Source: Ancistrus triradiatus
Lineage: Eukaryota > Chordata > Actinopteri > Siluriformes > Loricariidae
Assembly: GCA_025084515.1 (NCBI GenBank)
Contig: JAJAGP010000872.1
Location: 157,490 to 221,489 of the forward strand
Reading direction: 5' to 3'
Length of the DNA: 64,000 nt
Notes under the pieces: generated by a model
Told to the model about the DNA's origin: nothing
Databases searched by the model: none
The model's input: only the letters and a program-made list of their open reading frames with translations
Shown here: positions 24,701-32,442 of the stretch, one piece after another
Numbering within the stretch: position 1 is the stretch's first letter
How the letters are laid out: each line of letters starts with the position of its first letter
Translations under genes and position numbers: made by a program

Positions 24701-27700
24701 TTACACAACTGTCTGGAAATGAACAGATACCCTGGCTTCAAAGGAAGGTTAAAAAAGGGAAGGGTACAGTCACAATTAATCAAAGACAAAAGAGAAAAGA
24801 AAATATTTACTCACATTGGTCAAGTGGGTATCTACAACGTCATTTCTCACGGTGACTTTCCCATCATGGGGCTGAAATATGAACAGTCTCTTTACCCCTG
24901 ACAGAAGCCTGAACACAGAAAAGAGAATAGAAGTGATGAGAAGCATTTGCATTCAACCATAAGCATGGGAGTAGTTTCAGAAACTAAACTTGAAATTGCA
25001 AGTCATTCTGCAAAGGAGGTGAACAAAACAACCCATTACATTTTCAGACTGATGTCAATTTATGAACCATGAAACACAGAGTCAATGCTAAAAAATGTTT
25101 TAGCTGACTGAGGATCCTCTTCCACTGTCTCATGTCTTCTGTGCTGCACACCACAGAGTCTACAGATGAAGGTCAGCACATCCAGACCTTCTATGTTTGG
25201 ATGAAACAATCATTTGTCTGTGTTCATAATCAAACAAAAAGACCACGAATCTATACAAAGGTATTGAGGAAAAACATATATTTAAACTAGGGTTGTAATG
25301 ACACACTCTGCTTACAACTCGATTCGTGATACTGAGTTTTCTTATGATTTTTTTTTTATTTATGAATGCAAAATATTGTCCATTTTCTTGAATATATTTT
25401 TTAAAACCTTTAGTATCCTGCAATTAATAGAAATTACTACAAACAGAAGTTTAAAAATGTAAACCAAATGTTCTGTTGAACTTGATGTGCATGGGAGCAT
25501 GAGTTATGATTGCACCCTCTGGTGTTCAAAGAATGTAAATGCAGAGCACGTGACATTGTACATCTTCAAGATACAGTGTGACATTTTTGCATCGTGATGC
25601 ATCGTTACACCCCTAATTAAGACTCATCCTAGTCTGCGACTTATTACCATCAGTATCCGAAGACGCATATGTAGCCGTGCAAGTCTAGCTACCATTTTAA
25701 AGCTGCTGTGAATAAGGGTTATTATCATTAACAAAAACAGCCATAAAACAATCAAACTTGTTTAATGTAATAATGTTTTTCATAATCAGTTTTTCTGCAT
25801 TTACTGTTCTGCTGCCATTTGTCCTTACTCACCTCTGTCCTTTTGTCAGGCTTGGTTTACATTTACATTTACAGCATTTAGCAGATGCCCCAGAGAGACT
25901 TACAACCAATACAATCTTACAGTCCAAGCAATTGTGGGTTGAGGGCCTTGCTCAAGGACCCAACAGTGGCAGCTTGGCAGAGGTGGGATTTGAACCCTGG
26001 ACCTTCTGGTCCATAGTCCAGTACCTTACCCACTAGGTTACCACAGTCCACTTGGTCTATCTTAGAAAGAAATAACAGGCAGGGCTTTGCGTTAGGTCTA
26101 TTCCTTACATATACTGCAGCATGTGCCTGTATGCGTTAAGGTGATACCACACGCCTGTTACCATCTCACAGGATGTTTCTTTTAGCGCCAAACGCTGCAG
26201 CATAAACAGCCATTGCCTCACACAATAGATAAAGTGAAAGGAGAAATGGTCTGTTATTTTCCCAACTTAGCGGTTTAATAGTTCTTACAGCGAGTTATAG
26301 GACTAAAAAACGTCATGCATTATAGCAGGAATTTGGACAATGGGAGTTTGGATAGTGGGGTTTCAAAGGAAGAAATATGCTGGAACGTAACTAAAACTGT
26401 GAATCATCTTACTGACTAAATAACAGTGTAGTCTATATAACATCGGGCTGTGGATTGTGGTGACCTAGTGGTTATGGTACTGGCCTATGGACCAACAGTC
26501 CCACGGCTCAAATACTACCTCTGCCAAGTTGCCACGTGTTTGGGACCTTGCACAAGGCCCTTAACCCACAGCTGATGGGTTGTAACACTGCATCACTTTT
26601 GAAGTCGCTCTGGAGAAGGGCGTCTGCTAAATGACTAAACGCCCAAGTCTCTACCAGCAAAACAACAAGGAATACTGAAACTAATTAAAAACTGAACGCT
26701 AGATGATTGGCCTAACAAAACAATCCAAATAAATAAAATGAGTAGTTTGTTGCTCCTTCCTGAGTTTTATGACAGTCTGAATTCGTGTGCATTGAAGGGG
26801 AGGTCAAATGTCAGAACCAACTGGCACTGCTACACTGACCACTATCCAGACCTGCAATGGACTGGCACTCGGTTCAAGGTACATGCTCCCCTGCGGCCTG
26901 TAAATTGCAAAATAAACTCCAAAACCCTTGTCCTTTTACAGGGGGGTTTGGAATGTGCAGGTCTAAGCATGTCCTGTAGGGGATGCCAGTGTGTAGATCA
27001 ACCTGACCATACAACTCAAACCCGTGCCCCTATAGTAGTGGGCAGGATATTAGACTGTGCCACCGGAGTGCCTAACACATAATACAAAATCCTCTTACCA
27101 CAGCGTTTCTCGAATCACTTGTGTTTCGGTAACAAAGGCTTTCTCCTCTGGCAGGTAGAGTGGATCAGTGTTGTAGAGATGCTGATCCCTGCAGACAGAC
27201 AATTAGGGAAATAAACCTTATTGGGCCGTAGACATGGATTAAGTCTATTAGATGAGTAAATTGAAATATTAATAGGAATTCAGCATGTAAAGTTTTTTCC
27301 TTTAGTCTGGGCTTAGGATGAATCTTGGGCCCCATTATGCATTTACACTGCTTTAAACATGAAACTTGTGAAAGTCACACTTAATAAGATCAAATTATTC
27401 AGAACGTTTTGTATTTAGTCCCTCCTTAAAGGAATCCAATGTAGCTAAACAAACAAACTTAACTTTGTTTGTTTTCAAATTTTTTAAACAGGACTTTAAC
27501 TTCATTCTTATTGTCTTAATATGCTCTCATTCCAAATGATCTGCAAAGTCATTTTTTAAATATTTTAGGAAGCTACTTTCGTTTACTTAATCACTGAGAG
27601 GACCATTCCCCTCTTTTTTTTTATGTAAAGCCGTATTCTGCATCTCCACGTTGTAGTGACGTATCAGGGGATCAGTTCATCATATGGTGATCTTTAGCAC

Positions 27701-30606
27701 CACCAAGAGGCCAAAAGAGTGCACTGAATATGTTTGAATACTTCAATACAAGCTAATATTTAGTCTGCAGTTAAGAGACTTTCAGCAAATTCCTACTACA
27801 GGAATGTGCCGTTTAATGACCATCCGATCATTTACATTTACAGCATTTAGCAGACGCCCTTATCCAGAGTGACTTACAAATGGCACTGGACTATGGACCA
27901 GAAGGTCCAGGGTTCAAATCCCACATCTGCCAAGCTGCCACTGTTGGGTCCTTGAGCAAGACCCTTAACCCACAATTGCTTGGATTGTAAGATTGTACCA
28001 ATTGTAAGTCGCTCTGGATAAGCCGTCTGCTAAATGCTGTAAATGTAAATGATACAGTCTTACAATCCAAGCAATTGTGGGTTACGTGTCTTGCTCAAGG
28101 ACCCAACAGTGGCAGCTTGGCTGAGGTGGGATTTGAACCCTGGACCTTCTGGTCCATAGTCCAGTACCTTACCCACTAGGCCACCACAGTCAATCAAAGT
28201 CTGTATGATTTAATGCAGGTCTTAAAATTATAACAATAATAGGTAATAAAAATCTGTATGTTGCAGCCATAGAAACAGCTGATCCACAAACAGAGGCGGG
28301 AGTTAGAGCTTAAGAGCAGACGTCTGTGTGTGTGAAGTGGAAGTAAGTGTGTAACTACCTTACCGGTTGTGAGCTCATTACTGTTCTAACTCGGTTGATG
28401 TGTTTAGAGACTTTTTTGTATAAGTTACTGTTCTTCTTGTATATGGCTTTCCGCTGCTTATTTGTAACAAGCTGTGAATGGTGTTCGTAAGTGTTTGTGC
28501 TTGTCCTATTGTAAGTAGTACTCCACTGTTTTTCTTATCCCCCTGTATATTCTCTCTAGCCTATAAATATAAAAACTCATTCACCTTCACTTGTTGTCTG
28601 TAATACTGTCTATCGATGCATTTTTGGATTCTATCAAACAAAAGTATCAGGTCCATCATAATATCTTTTTTTGGTACGGCTTTCCCCTATACAGGGTTGG
28701 AGCAGTACATTACCGTATTTTCTATAATTATTGTGAATTTCCATAAATTAAAAATGCGACGGCATTAGGGATGCTGTGTAGATACTGTGTAGCAGTATCT
28801 CTGACGCATTTATGTATAATTTGCAGGCAGGTTTCTTCTGAAAATACCCTTTATATTTATATATGGTCATTAAACATCACATATATGCGTTTTCTAATAA
28901 GCTAAAAGCTTGAAGGGCATCATAAATTATTTGCATACACCACTACTTTGTTGTTTAACAACAACAGTCTTTAGTACTCCCACATGTTAAAACAAATATG
29001 GAACTAAAATGAGAAGTAAACACTTTACTAAGCGAAGCAAAACCAAAAAGAGATAACATCAGACGGCTGAGACTGGTCTTACCACACATTAAGCAGGTTA
29101 GAATGCAGATGTAGACTGTGTGGAAAGCGGGAGGAGTGGGAAACCCAATATGGTGTCACAATATGCTGCTCCAACCAGGCCCTGGCATCTGGTTCACCCA
29201 CTAGATGAAATGTTCAGTGGGTTAGATAAGCACAACAAACGACTGATGGTACCTTCCCAATCATATGGCCTCACCCCTCCAAGTAACTTGTACTGTCTTG
29301 TCATTCTGTTGTTGATCTTCCTGTGGCGTCCTGTCCACCTGTATCCCAGAATCCTCTCTGCTGATGGGCTGCTGACTTTCTTCCTCACTATCATCTTCAG
29401 ACCACTCCTAAAATAACACACATATACAATTCATATTACTAACTTATCGCTGTGCTGAACAAATATGCTATATTGAAAACAAAATGACTCACCGGGGTAT
29501 CTGGAAAAGGCCCAGTTTCAATTTCTTCTCCTTCCATTAAATATTTAGCCCAGTCAAATCGGTCGTCTTTTTCTGCAGTTAGTAAAAAATGGACTTGATG
29601 ATACTGGTCCTAATGCAGTCTGAATGAAAGCACTCAGGAGTTAGAACTCACCTGTTTCTTTCAGTCTAGGCCGTTCACTGTAGTTTGTATTGGATGGGGA
29701 GTCAGACAGCAAAAGCAATAAGAACAATATGCCATGATGTACATCAGTCTGCAGAAAACACAAATCGGCGCCAAAAAACACATCAGCATGCGAAAGTATG
29801 TGCACATGGGTTACTGCATTTCAAGCGGTGATTTATCTCACCATAGTTCCCTCGGTATTAGGAAGAGGTGAGTTTAGAAATTCTTCTGTTAGCCGCTTCC
29901 AGCTTTCTGCCTTACACAAATCCGAGTGCACCAGGAGTTTTTCATAGATCCTGAAAGCAGAGATTCAGGTAGAATTAAGAAAATAATTATTTCAATTTGG
30001 CTGATTAATCTCACTTATGTGCTTATTTGTAGCAAACCAGGACACTGTTAGTCACACATTTTTAAGAATACATATTGATATTTGATCTTGGTGCATGATA
30101 TTATGATGATGATGATGATATTGATGGACACCTAGACCATGGTGGTGATATTTACATCTGAAACTGTTACATTTTGTGTGAAGATCACTTTATTAAATTT
30201 TGTCTAAAATGATTCTACAAGGAGTGAGTGGTTGCTTATTTGTATTCTGTTAAATTAGTATTGTTCTGCCTTATTTTTAGTATTAGAGAAATTATTTCAG
30301 CAGCTCTGCTTTGCATGCAACTTAGTCATACAAATCAACATCCAAAAGTGATAAATATCATGAGACATAGCATAAAATGTTATCTGGTTTATGATATTTT
30401 GCCAGATCATAAACCCATAATGATGCCATTTGTAATCTTTGGTTGAGAAGTAATGTTCTGGGGCTGGTTTTTATAGTTTGGGCTGGGTTCACTATTTCCA
30501 AATGGTGTCTCGGGCTACAACATACAATGACATTTTAGAGAGATGTGTGCTTATTTATTTAGTGTCATTATCAGCATTTCAGAAACACACAAGGTTACAG
30601 CAAGAC

Positions 30607-30643
<37 letters not shown>

Positions 30644-32442
30644 CAAGTCAATGACAATTTAGAGTAATCAATTAACCTATCGCATGTCTTTGGACTGTGG
30701 GAGGAAACCGGAGCACCCGGAGTAAACCCACGCAAACATGGGAAGGACATGCAAACTCCACACAGGAAGAACCCAGGACACTCCGCCCTGGGATTGAACC
30801 CAGGACCTTCTTGCCACCAAGCCACTGTGCCACCCGCATTCTGAGAATGATCCACTACCCAAATAGTCCCCGATCTGTGGAATTAAAAAAAGAACTAAAA
30901 GTATGTACAGAAACAGAGGGACAACAGTCTGTAATTGTAGAACTACAAGTGCTTCTATATAGTAAGTGGACCTGATAAAATGGATACTGAGTTAAAGAGG
31001 TGCACCCAATAAAGTAATCAGTGAGTGTGTGTACATGTGTGTATATACACACATGAACAAAATTGTTGGTACCCTTCAGTTAATGAAAGAAAAACCCACA
31101 ATGGTAACAGAAACAACTTTAATCTGACTAAAGTAATAATAAATACAAAGTCTATGAAAATGAACAAATGAAAATCAGACATTGTTTCAGTTATTTGAAG
31201 AATTATTTGAATTATTGGCGCATGATGGAAAACACTGGACTGTTCTGAAGTGGCCTTCTATGAGCCCTGACCTAAATCCTATTGAGCATCTTTGGAAGGA
31301 GCTGAAACATGCCGTCTGGAAAAGGCACCCTTCAAACCTGAGACAACTGGAGCATTTTGCTCATGAGGAGTGTGCCAAAATACCTGCTGAGGGGTGCAAA
31401 AGTCTCACTGACAGATACAGGAATCGTTTGATTGCAGTGATTGCCTCAAAAGGTTGTGCAACAAAATATAAATTTAAGGGTACCATCATTTCTGTCCAGG
31501 TCTGTTTCATGAGTTAATTTTTTTTAATAATTCTGTTGAAGCATGGTTGAAAAGCAATGGCTGACTTTCATTTGTTCATTTTCATAGACTTTGTATTTAT
31601 GATTACTTTTGTCCGATTAAAGTTATTTCTGTTACCATTGTGGGTTTTTCTTTCATTAACTGAGGGGTACCAACAATTTTGTCCACGTGTGCATATGTAT
31701 ATATTCCCACCCGAGTTTGAACTCCTGTTCTCCTGGCCAGGATCATATGGTATGGAAACTGTCCAGGAGAACACAGGATGCAGGCATAAGTGTGGCAAGG
31801 CTGGGATGCCAGTAAACCTCAGAACTTGCAGGGATTGTTGTTTCAATGTCAGTGGATGATCCCCCAAAATCCCTGGCCTCCCACAGGGACAGCCAAGCCT
31901 GGCCTGTGCGTAATGGCCCACCTGGATAAAAGGTGATATGCCACTGCACCACCCAACTCCCCGCATTTAAATCTATTCAGATATTCAGACAATTCTCTAA
32001 TAACATTCATGATTTATCCAGTAACAAATCTTTTCCACTTTTAACTACTTTCAATCACTCCTATAAAACACACTCAAAGCACTGAAGCATGGGAATCAAA
32101 ATCTGCTTCGGTTTTTGAATTTGTAGATAAAATTCTTTACAAATAAGTAGATCACAACTACAGTATTTTCTCACCCCTGTATTGAACGGCGAACTTTATG
32201 GCTGCTTACATCCAAAAACCTGTGAAACCTGTGAAAAGACATTGATCGGTAAGCTGTTGGTCACAAATTCACAGATTTAGGATTCAGAGGTTTGACATGC
32301 ATCCTCACCTGAAGTTTGACCAGGCAAATTTGAGAGCCAGTTGGAAGTTCTGATCTTCTTCATCTTGAATTCCACTCAGGTGCGTGATGAGTTTCCTCAC
32401 CTCCTGATCCTGTTGCTTCTCAAATGCAGTCCAGTGTGCCAT
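12727..32442 (-). CDS. tubgcp5: tubgcp5 gene: gamma-tubulin complex component 5, 23 coding exons
   Basis: GCP5 is a subunit of the gamma-tubulin ring complex, which nucleates microtubules at centrosomes and other organising centres. The assembled exons follow the vertebrate protein from MAHWTAFEKQQDQEV to the C-terminal ESLALSLMAGFEQC. They pass through FRTYQAFVWALYKYF, GVAEVPPGTPNVVRASHLL, SSESVTCQTFELTLRSCLY and LLREKVSFVKEAIMKVL. Summed exon length is about 3.07 kb (about 1,020 codons), the expected size of the family, and 23 exons matches the human gene as I recall it. The N-terminal GRIP1-type half falls roughly in exons 8-13 and the GRIP2-type half in exons 14-22. Apart from exons 13 and 14, every junction has AG/GT borders and compatible phase. 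Introns range from 74 bp (exon 6 to 7) to about 2.7 kb and carry many transposons. Exons 13 and 14 contain frameshifts and stops, so the sequence as given cannot encode the whole protein. I read that as local sequence error rather than true loss. Confidence 0.95.
12895..12995 (-). CDS. tubgcp5: tubgcp5 exon 22
   Basis: Reads IESIDKMESDFKNCHMFLVT and then ILNKAVCRGSFPH. Acceptor TGTTTCAG, donor GTGAGT. Confidence 0.94.
13748..13836 (-). CDS. tubgcp5: tubgcp5 exon 21
   Basis: Reads VSFVKEAIMKVLNLVLIFSD and then RWQAGFGAW. Acceptor CCTTACAG, donor GTAAGT. Confidence 0.94.
13954..14079 (-). CDS. tubgcp5: tubgcp5 exon 20
   Basis: Reads ILHSTGLEFQHQVQEAKDLD and then QLIKIHYRYLSTIHDRCLLR. Nearly invariant in vertebrate GCP5. 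Acceptor TTTTTCAG, donor GTAGGT. Confidence 0.94.
14174..14325 (-). CDS. tubgcp5: tubgcp5 exon 19
   Basis: Reads a variable Lys/Glu-rich stretch, then NQQIHRMFLLRVKLMHFVNS and LHNYIMTR. Acceptor CTCCACAG, donor GTGGGT. Confidence 0.92.
14640..14920. repeat. Palindromic transposon family fragment in a tubgcp5 intron
   Basis: Blocks CAGACACAGCAGTGCTGCTG, GTCCAGCTACTAGCATCCTG and AACAGATGAGCTACTG match the copies at 54055 and 55775. Confidence 0.65.
15297..15745. mobile_element. Palindromic Tc1-type MITE in a tubgcp5 intron
   Basis: Near-complete palindrome. The left part has GTTTCTACACTCACTGTGC and ACAGACTGTAGTCCATCTG. The right part has their complements and ends AGCTAATAAAGTGAT. The ends resemble CACTTTATTAGGTACACC. 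Confidence 0.72.
15883..16003 (-). CDS. tubgcp5: tubgcp5 exon 18
   Basis: Reads VPWPVDIVISSECQKIYNQV and then LLLLQIKWAKYSLD, the core GRIP2 segment. Acceptor CTCACCAG, donor GTGAGT. Confidence 0.92.
16113..16197 (-). CDS. tubgcp5: tubgcp5 exon 17
   Basis: Reads LSIFLETIDPTKKKQPINNL and then DGLTLSYK. The 101-bp intron before it ends in TTTCACAG; the donor is GTATGT. Confidence 0.92.
16299..16481 (-). CDS. tubgcp5: tubgcp5 exon 16
   Basis: Reads LLGYLQAMRKYFLLEAGDTM, YDFYTAIFDKVLEKESW and NVQLQEAVGQRHPEDSNR. Acceptor TCTTTCAG, donor GTAATG. Confidence 0.93.
16611..16799 (-). CDS. tubgcp5: tubgcp5 exon 15
   Basis: Reads LYLEQKDFHEKFSGPDVIVD, SSESVTCQTFELTLRSCLYP and then CCGNLMRTLKKDYR. Start of the conserved C-terminal GRIP2-type half. 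Acceptor ACCATTAG, donor GTAATA. Confidence 0.93.
16800..17360. other. tubgcp5 intron 14, left part
   Basis: AT-rich, with no recognised repeat. Ends where the GAA/TTC array begins. Confidence 0.4.
17364..17450. promoter_or_regulatory. Heat-shock-element-like pentamer array
   Basis: GAA-GC-TTC-TG-GAA at 17364-17376 is a perfect three-unit nGAAnnTTCnnGAAn site. From 17383 GAA recurs every ten bases (17383, 17393, 17403, 17413, 17423, 17443; GGA at 17433). TTC-like triplets sit midway (TTC at 17398 and 17428, one-base variants elsewhere). This is the geometry bound by HSF trimers. It is followed by TATATAG at 17471. Function is inferred. Confidence 0.55.
17451..17855 (+). mobile_element. Putative LTR or 5' region of a mobile element
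   Basis: Contains a TATA-like box (GTTATATAGGG at 17469), then sequence reaching AATAAATATTG at about 17776 (polyadenylation signal) and a TTTTCCTTACAG splice-like or LTR-end motif at about 17831. A TATA, AATAAA and then ORF order is what an LTR plus leader would give. No second LTR is seen, so this may be a solo or truncated copy. Confidence 0.4.
17856..18020 (+). CDS. Short truncated ORF of a mobile-element protein
   Basis: A 54-codon frame begins MASRGCIHPADAFCYVCG and ends at TAA after GMPVGVTCFL. The Cys pattern C-x7-C-x2-C suggests a metal-binding N-terminus. I recall this N-terminal sequence from multi-copy hypothetical proteins in fish and arthropod genomes, but could not check it. 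In those the frame continues; here it diverges after GMPVG, so this is probably a 5' fragment. It is antisense to tubgcp5, in intron 14. Confidence 0.5.
   Translation: MASRGCIHPADAFCYVCGHFIKTRAKKYSVEASAKMFEAYKAYFGMPVGVTCFL
18338..18538 (-). pseudogene. tubgcp5: tubgcp5 exon 14, one-base frameshift as sequenced
   Basis: Reads SDTLFLESVQTRLRR in one frame, then EESPTDTVTEQQATKRSL and HLELDDIHDPLLAINFA in the next. The break is at the GGG of CGTGGGAGAG, where one extra G accounts for the shift. The donor after GCCAG is GTTGAT, weaker than the others in this gene, but the phase fits exon 15. The acceptor AG is at 18540-18539, about 28 bp from a transposon end. Confidence 0.82.
18568..19126 (+). 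mobile_element. CCGTATTTTT-type MITE with a transposase DNA-binding remnant, copy 1
   Basis: Bounded by TA, with ends CCGTATTTTTCGG and CGCGGAAAATACGG. Sub-terminal AACCCGGTGCGCTTTAT repeats are typical of this family. The interior encodes AAARE..., ESIIRKWRKQEDALRQV and KLSFRR, a Brinker-type (pogo/Tigger-associated) helix-turn-helix. Lies 28 bp from the acceptor of tubgcp5 exon 14. Copy 2 is at 50380-50951. Confidence 0.72.
19127..19929. other. tubgcp5 intron 13, nothing recognised
   Basis: No repeat or exon identified. ORFs are short. Confidence 0.35.
19930..20214 (-). pseudogene. tubgcp5: tubgcp5 exon 13, frameshifted as sequenced
   Basis: Homology to GCP5 is clear but scattered over several frames. 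In order they are VNHRDFWYST, LYSVSEAVEE, LSDTASGSSEENRAPAAEQH, SFLKPVLKQIYMAG and MQLLKNL. Between them lie extra bases near ACTTAACCAC (about 20172), a frame change before CTGAGTGACACT, two extra bases after GGTC, and a run of eight G followed by AAAA where about five fewer bases are expected. An in-frame TAG follows KNLD. The start of the exon also seems to lack one base. Several indels sit in homopolymers, as expected for uncorrected long-read sequence. Exon borders are approximate. The real exon is probably intact in the organism. Confidence 0.75.
20330..21861 (-). mobile_element. Tc1-like transposon with an abnormal interior
   Basis: The right part (21075-21861) matches the 5' half of the 44802-46420 element, ending in TTTTTTGCCATACTG. 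At 20336-20365 TTAACACGGATCAG...CCCCTTTG matches transposase codons further along. In the intact copy these anchors lie about 250 bp apart; here they are about 750 bp apart, separated by purine-rich sequence. Confidence 0.7.
20590..20950. repeat. Purine-rich low-complexity tract (poly-G and poly-A runs)
   Basis: Runs of 8-13 G alternate with runs of 6-11 A on the plus strand. Likely unreliable sequence; see findings. Confidence 0.8.
21975..22090 (-). CDS. tubgcp5: tubgcp5 exon 12
   Basis: Reads VALLFSLWVETVRPYLEIVD and then EWIVHGHLFDPAKEFIIQ. Acceptor TTGAACAG, donor GTAATA. This is the last clean exon before the damaged stretch. Confidence 0.92.
22362..22564 (-). CDS. tubgcp5: tubgcp5 exon 11
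   Basis: Reads ETVTLSAVLERLSTHLAQI, then GVAEVPPGTPNVVRASHLLN and YDSVGEASEQS. It is among the best conserved parts of GCP5. Acceptor GCGCAG, donor GTAGGT. Confidence 0.93.
22745..22830 (-). repeat. Fragment of the CCCACAGTCCAAAGACATG repeat
   Basis: AATCAACTAACCTAATGC then TTTGGACTGTGGGATGAAAC. Matches the fish-wide SINE or LINE-tail repeat also at 30655, 37143 and 47925. Confidence 0.6.
22874..23138 (-). CDS. tubgcp5: tubgcp5 exon 10
   Basis: Reads NCLRSVLEHIAAYGQAVFRL, a Ser-rich linker with two long serine runs, and FRTYQAFVWALYKYFSSFKE. The serine linker is the variable part; the flanks are conserved. Acceptor GGTACAG, donor GTAACT. Confidence 0.93.
23196..23476 (-). mobile_element. 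Tc1-like element end fragment
   Basis: Contains AGAAGAGCTTCTTAACGAAG and terminates TACTTTTTTACCCCACTG. Matches the 5' end of the 44802 element in reverse. Confidence 0.8.
23790..24005 (+). repeat. Interspersed repeat 3' end (GCTGCTTTAAGACAATG family)
   Basis: Shares GGTCTCGTTTTGAGTTTTGG, TTTTTCCTTGCTGCTGTC and GACAATGCTCCATTGTAAAA with 62800-62990, and in reverse with 40950-41110. Typical of a fish retrotransposon 3' end. Confidence 0.65.
24006..24814. other. tubgcp5 intron 9, left part
   Basis: Nothing recognised apart from AT-rich sequence. Confidence 0.35.
24815..24908 (-). CDS. tubgcp5: tubgcp5 exon 9
   Basis: Reads LLSGVKRLFIFQPHDGKV and then TVRNDVVDTHLTN. Acceptor TGTTCAG, donor GTGAGT. 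Confidence 0.9.
25288..25615. mobile_element. hAT-like MITE in a tubgcp5 intron
   Basis: Left end TAGGGTTGTAATGACACAC and right end GCATCGTTACACCCCTA are inverted. Related sequence at 50226-51215. Confidence 0.6.
25860..26049 (-). mobile_element. tRNA-derived SINE, copy 7
   Basis: Complete minus-strand copy ending CTAGGTTACCACAGTCC, fused to the 26050-26312 unit. Confidence 0.87.
26050..26312 (-). repeat. SINE-linked repeat unit, copy 2
   Basis: Close match to 6771-7028, from ACTTGGTCTATCTTAGAAAG to AGCGAGTTATAGGACTAAAA. No second SINE follows. Confidence 0.75.
26453..26632 (+). mobile_element. tRNA-derived SINE, copy 8 (diverged)
   Basis: Head GATTGTGGTGACCTAGTGG; the B box is mutated to GGCTCAAATAC; tail GTCGCTCTGGAGAAGGGCG. 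Confidence 0.8.
26800..27085 (-). mobile_element. Unclassified SINE-like repeat
   Basis: On the minus strand it begins with CACTCCGGTGGCACAG and GGGCACGGGTTTGAG, a tRNA-like head. Abuts tubgcp5 exon 8. Confidence 0.4.
27099..27188 (-). CDS. tubgcp5: tubgcp5 exon 8
   Basis: Reads DQHLYNTDPLYLPEEKAFV and then TETQVIRETLW. Acceptor GTCTGCAG, donor GTAAGA. Confidence 0.9.
27830..28191 (-). mobile_element. tRNA-derived SINE, copy 9 (interrupted)
   Basis: Minus-strand SINE in two parts, 27830-27879 and 28051-28191. They join cleanly as GACTTACAA/GATACAGTC when the inner copy is removed. Confidence 0.82.
27880..28050 (+). mobile_element. tRNA-derived SINE, copy 10 (nested, 5'-truncated)
   Basis: Begins at ACTGGACTATGGACC, lacking the A-box head, and ends GCTGTAAATGTAAAT. 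Inserted in the opposite orientation to its host SINE. Confidence 0.82.
28340..28830 (+). repeat. Long interspersed repeat, copy 2
   Basis: Collinear with 5935-6599, then AATTTGCAGGCAGG...ATACCCTTTA matching 7197-7250 beyond the insertion there. Confidence 0.7.
29083..29200 (-). CDS. tubgcp5: tubgcp5 exon 7
   Basis: Reads GEPDARAWLEQHIVTPYW and then SSRFPHSLHLHSNLLNVW. Acceptor TTTCATCTAG, donor GTAAGA. The split Trp codon (TG+G) joins exon 8. Confidence 0.9.
29275..29407 (-). CDS. tubgcp5: tubgcp5 exon 6
   Basis: Reads EWSEDDSEEESQQPISREDS and then GIQVDRTPQEDQQQ. The SREDSGIQVDRTP motif is diagnostic for GCP5. Donor GTGAGG; the following intron is only 74 bp. Confidence 0.92.
29493..29572 (-). 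CDS. tubgcp5: tubgcp5 exon 5
   Basis: Reads KDDRFDWAKYLMEGEE and then IETGPFPDTP, the conserved acidic DDFDWxKYLM segment. Acceptor AACTGCAG, donor GTGAGT. Confidence 0.9.
29652..29748 (-). CDS. tubgcp5: tubgcp5 exon 4
   Basis: Reads TDVHHGILFLLLLLSDSPSN and then TNYSERPRLKET. The leucine-rich stretch followed by SDSPSN is conserved in vertebrate GCP5. Acceptor TTCTGCAG, donor GTGAGT. Confidence 0.9.
29842..29950 (-). CDS. tubgcp5: tubgcp5 exon 3
   Basis: Reads IYEKLLVHSDLCKAESWKRL and then TEEFLNSPLPNTEGTM. The acceptor is GCTTTCAG and the donor GTGAGA. Phase joins exon 2 (GG+G) and ends on a whole codon. Confidence 0.9.
30655..30842 (-). mobile_element. Fish SINE or LINE-tail repeat (minus strand)
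   Basis: Contains TTTGGACTGTGGGAGGAAAC, CATGCAAACTCCACACAGG and GGGATTGAACCCAGGACC. Very common in teleosts. Confidence 0.75.
30838..31028. repeat. Palindromic Tc1-type family fragment
   Basis: GAATGATCCACTACCCAAAT, ACAGTCTGTAATTGTAGAAC and terminal CCAATAAAGTAATCAGTGAG. Confidence 0.65.
31052..31690 (+). mobile_element. Internally deleted Tc1-like element with transposase C-terminus
   Basis: Inverted ends CATGAACAAAATTGTTGGTACC and GGTACCAACAATTTTGTCCACG. The ORF at 31182-31517 reads LKWPSMSPDLNPIEHLWKEL and then KSLTDRYRNRLIAVIASKG. It carries the last catalytic acidic residue (the Glu of PIEHLWKE), while the DNA-binding and first Asp regions are absent. Non-autonomous. Confidence 0.85.
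31695..31970 (-). mobile_element. Unclassified SINE-like repeat
   Basis: On the minus strand it starts GGGGAGTTGGGTGGTGCAG, a tRNA-like head; the rest is unassigned. Confidence 0.4.
32175..32228 (-). CDS. tubgcp5: tubgcp5 exon 2
   Basis: A 54-base exon reading RFHRFLDVSSHKVRRSIQG across the junctions. It follows a TTTTCACAG acceptor and ends before GTGAGA. It is separated from exon 1 by an 80-bp intron. Confidence 0.88.
32309..32442 (-). CDS. tubgcp5: tubgcp5 exon 1 (start codon)
   Basis: The ATG is at 32442-32440. The exon reads MAHWTAFEKQQDQEV and continues through DQNFQLALKFAWSNF, a conserved N-terminal block of GCP5. It ends in phase 2 (AG) at a GTGAGG donor. Confidence 0.9.
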
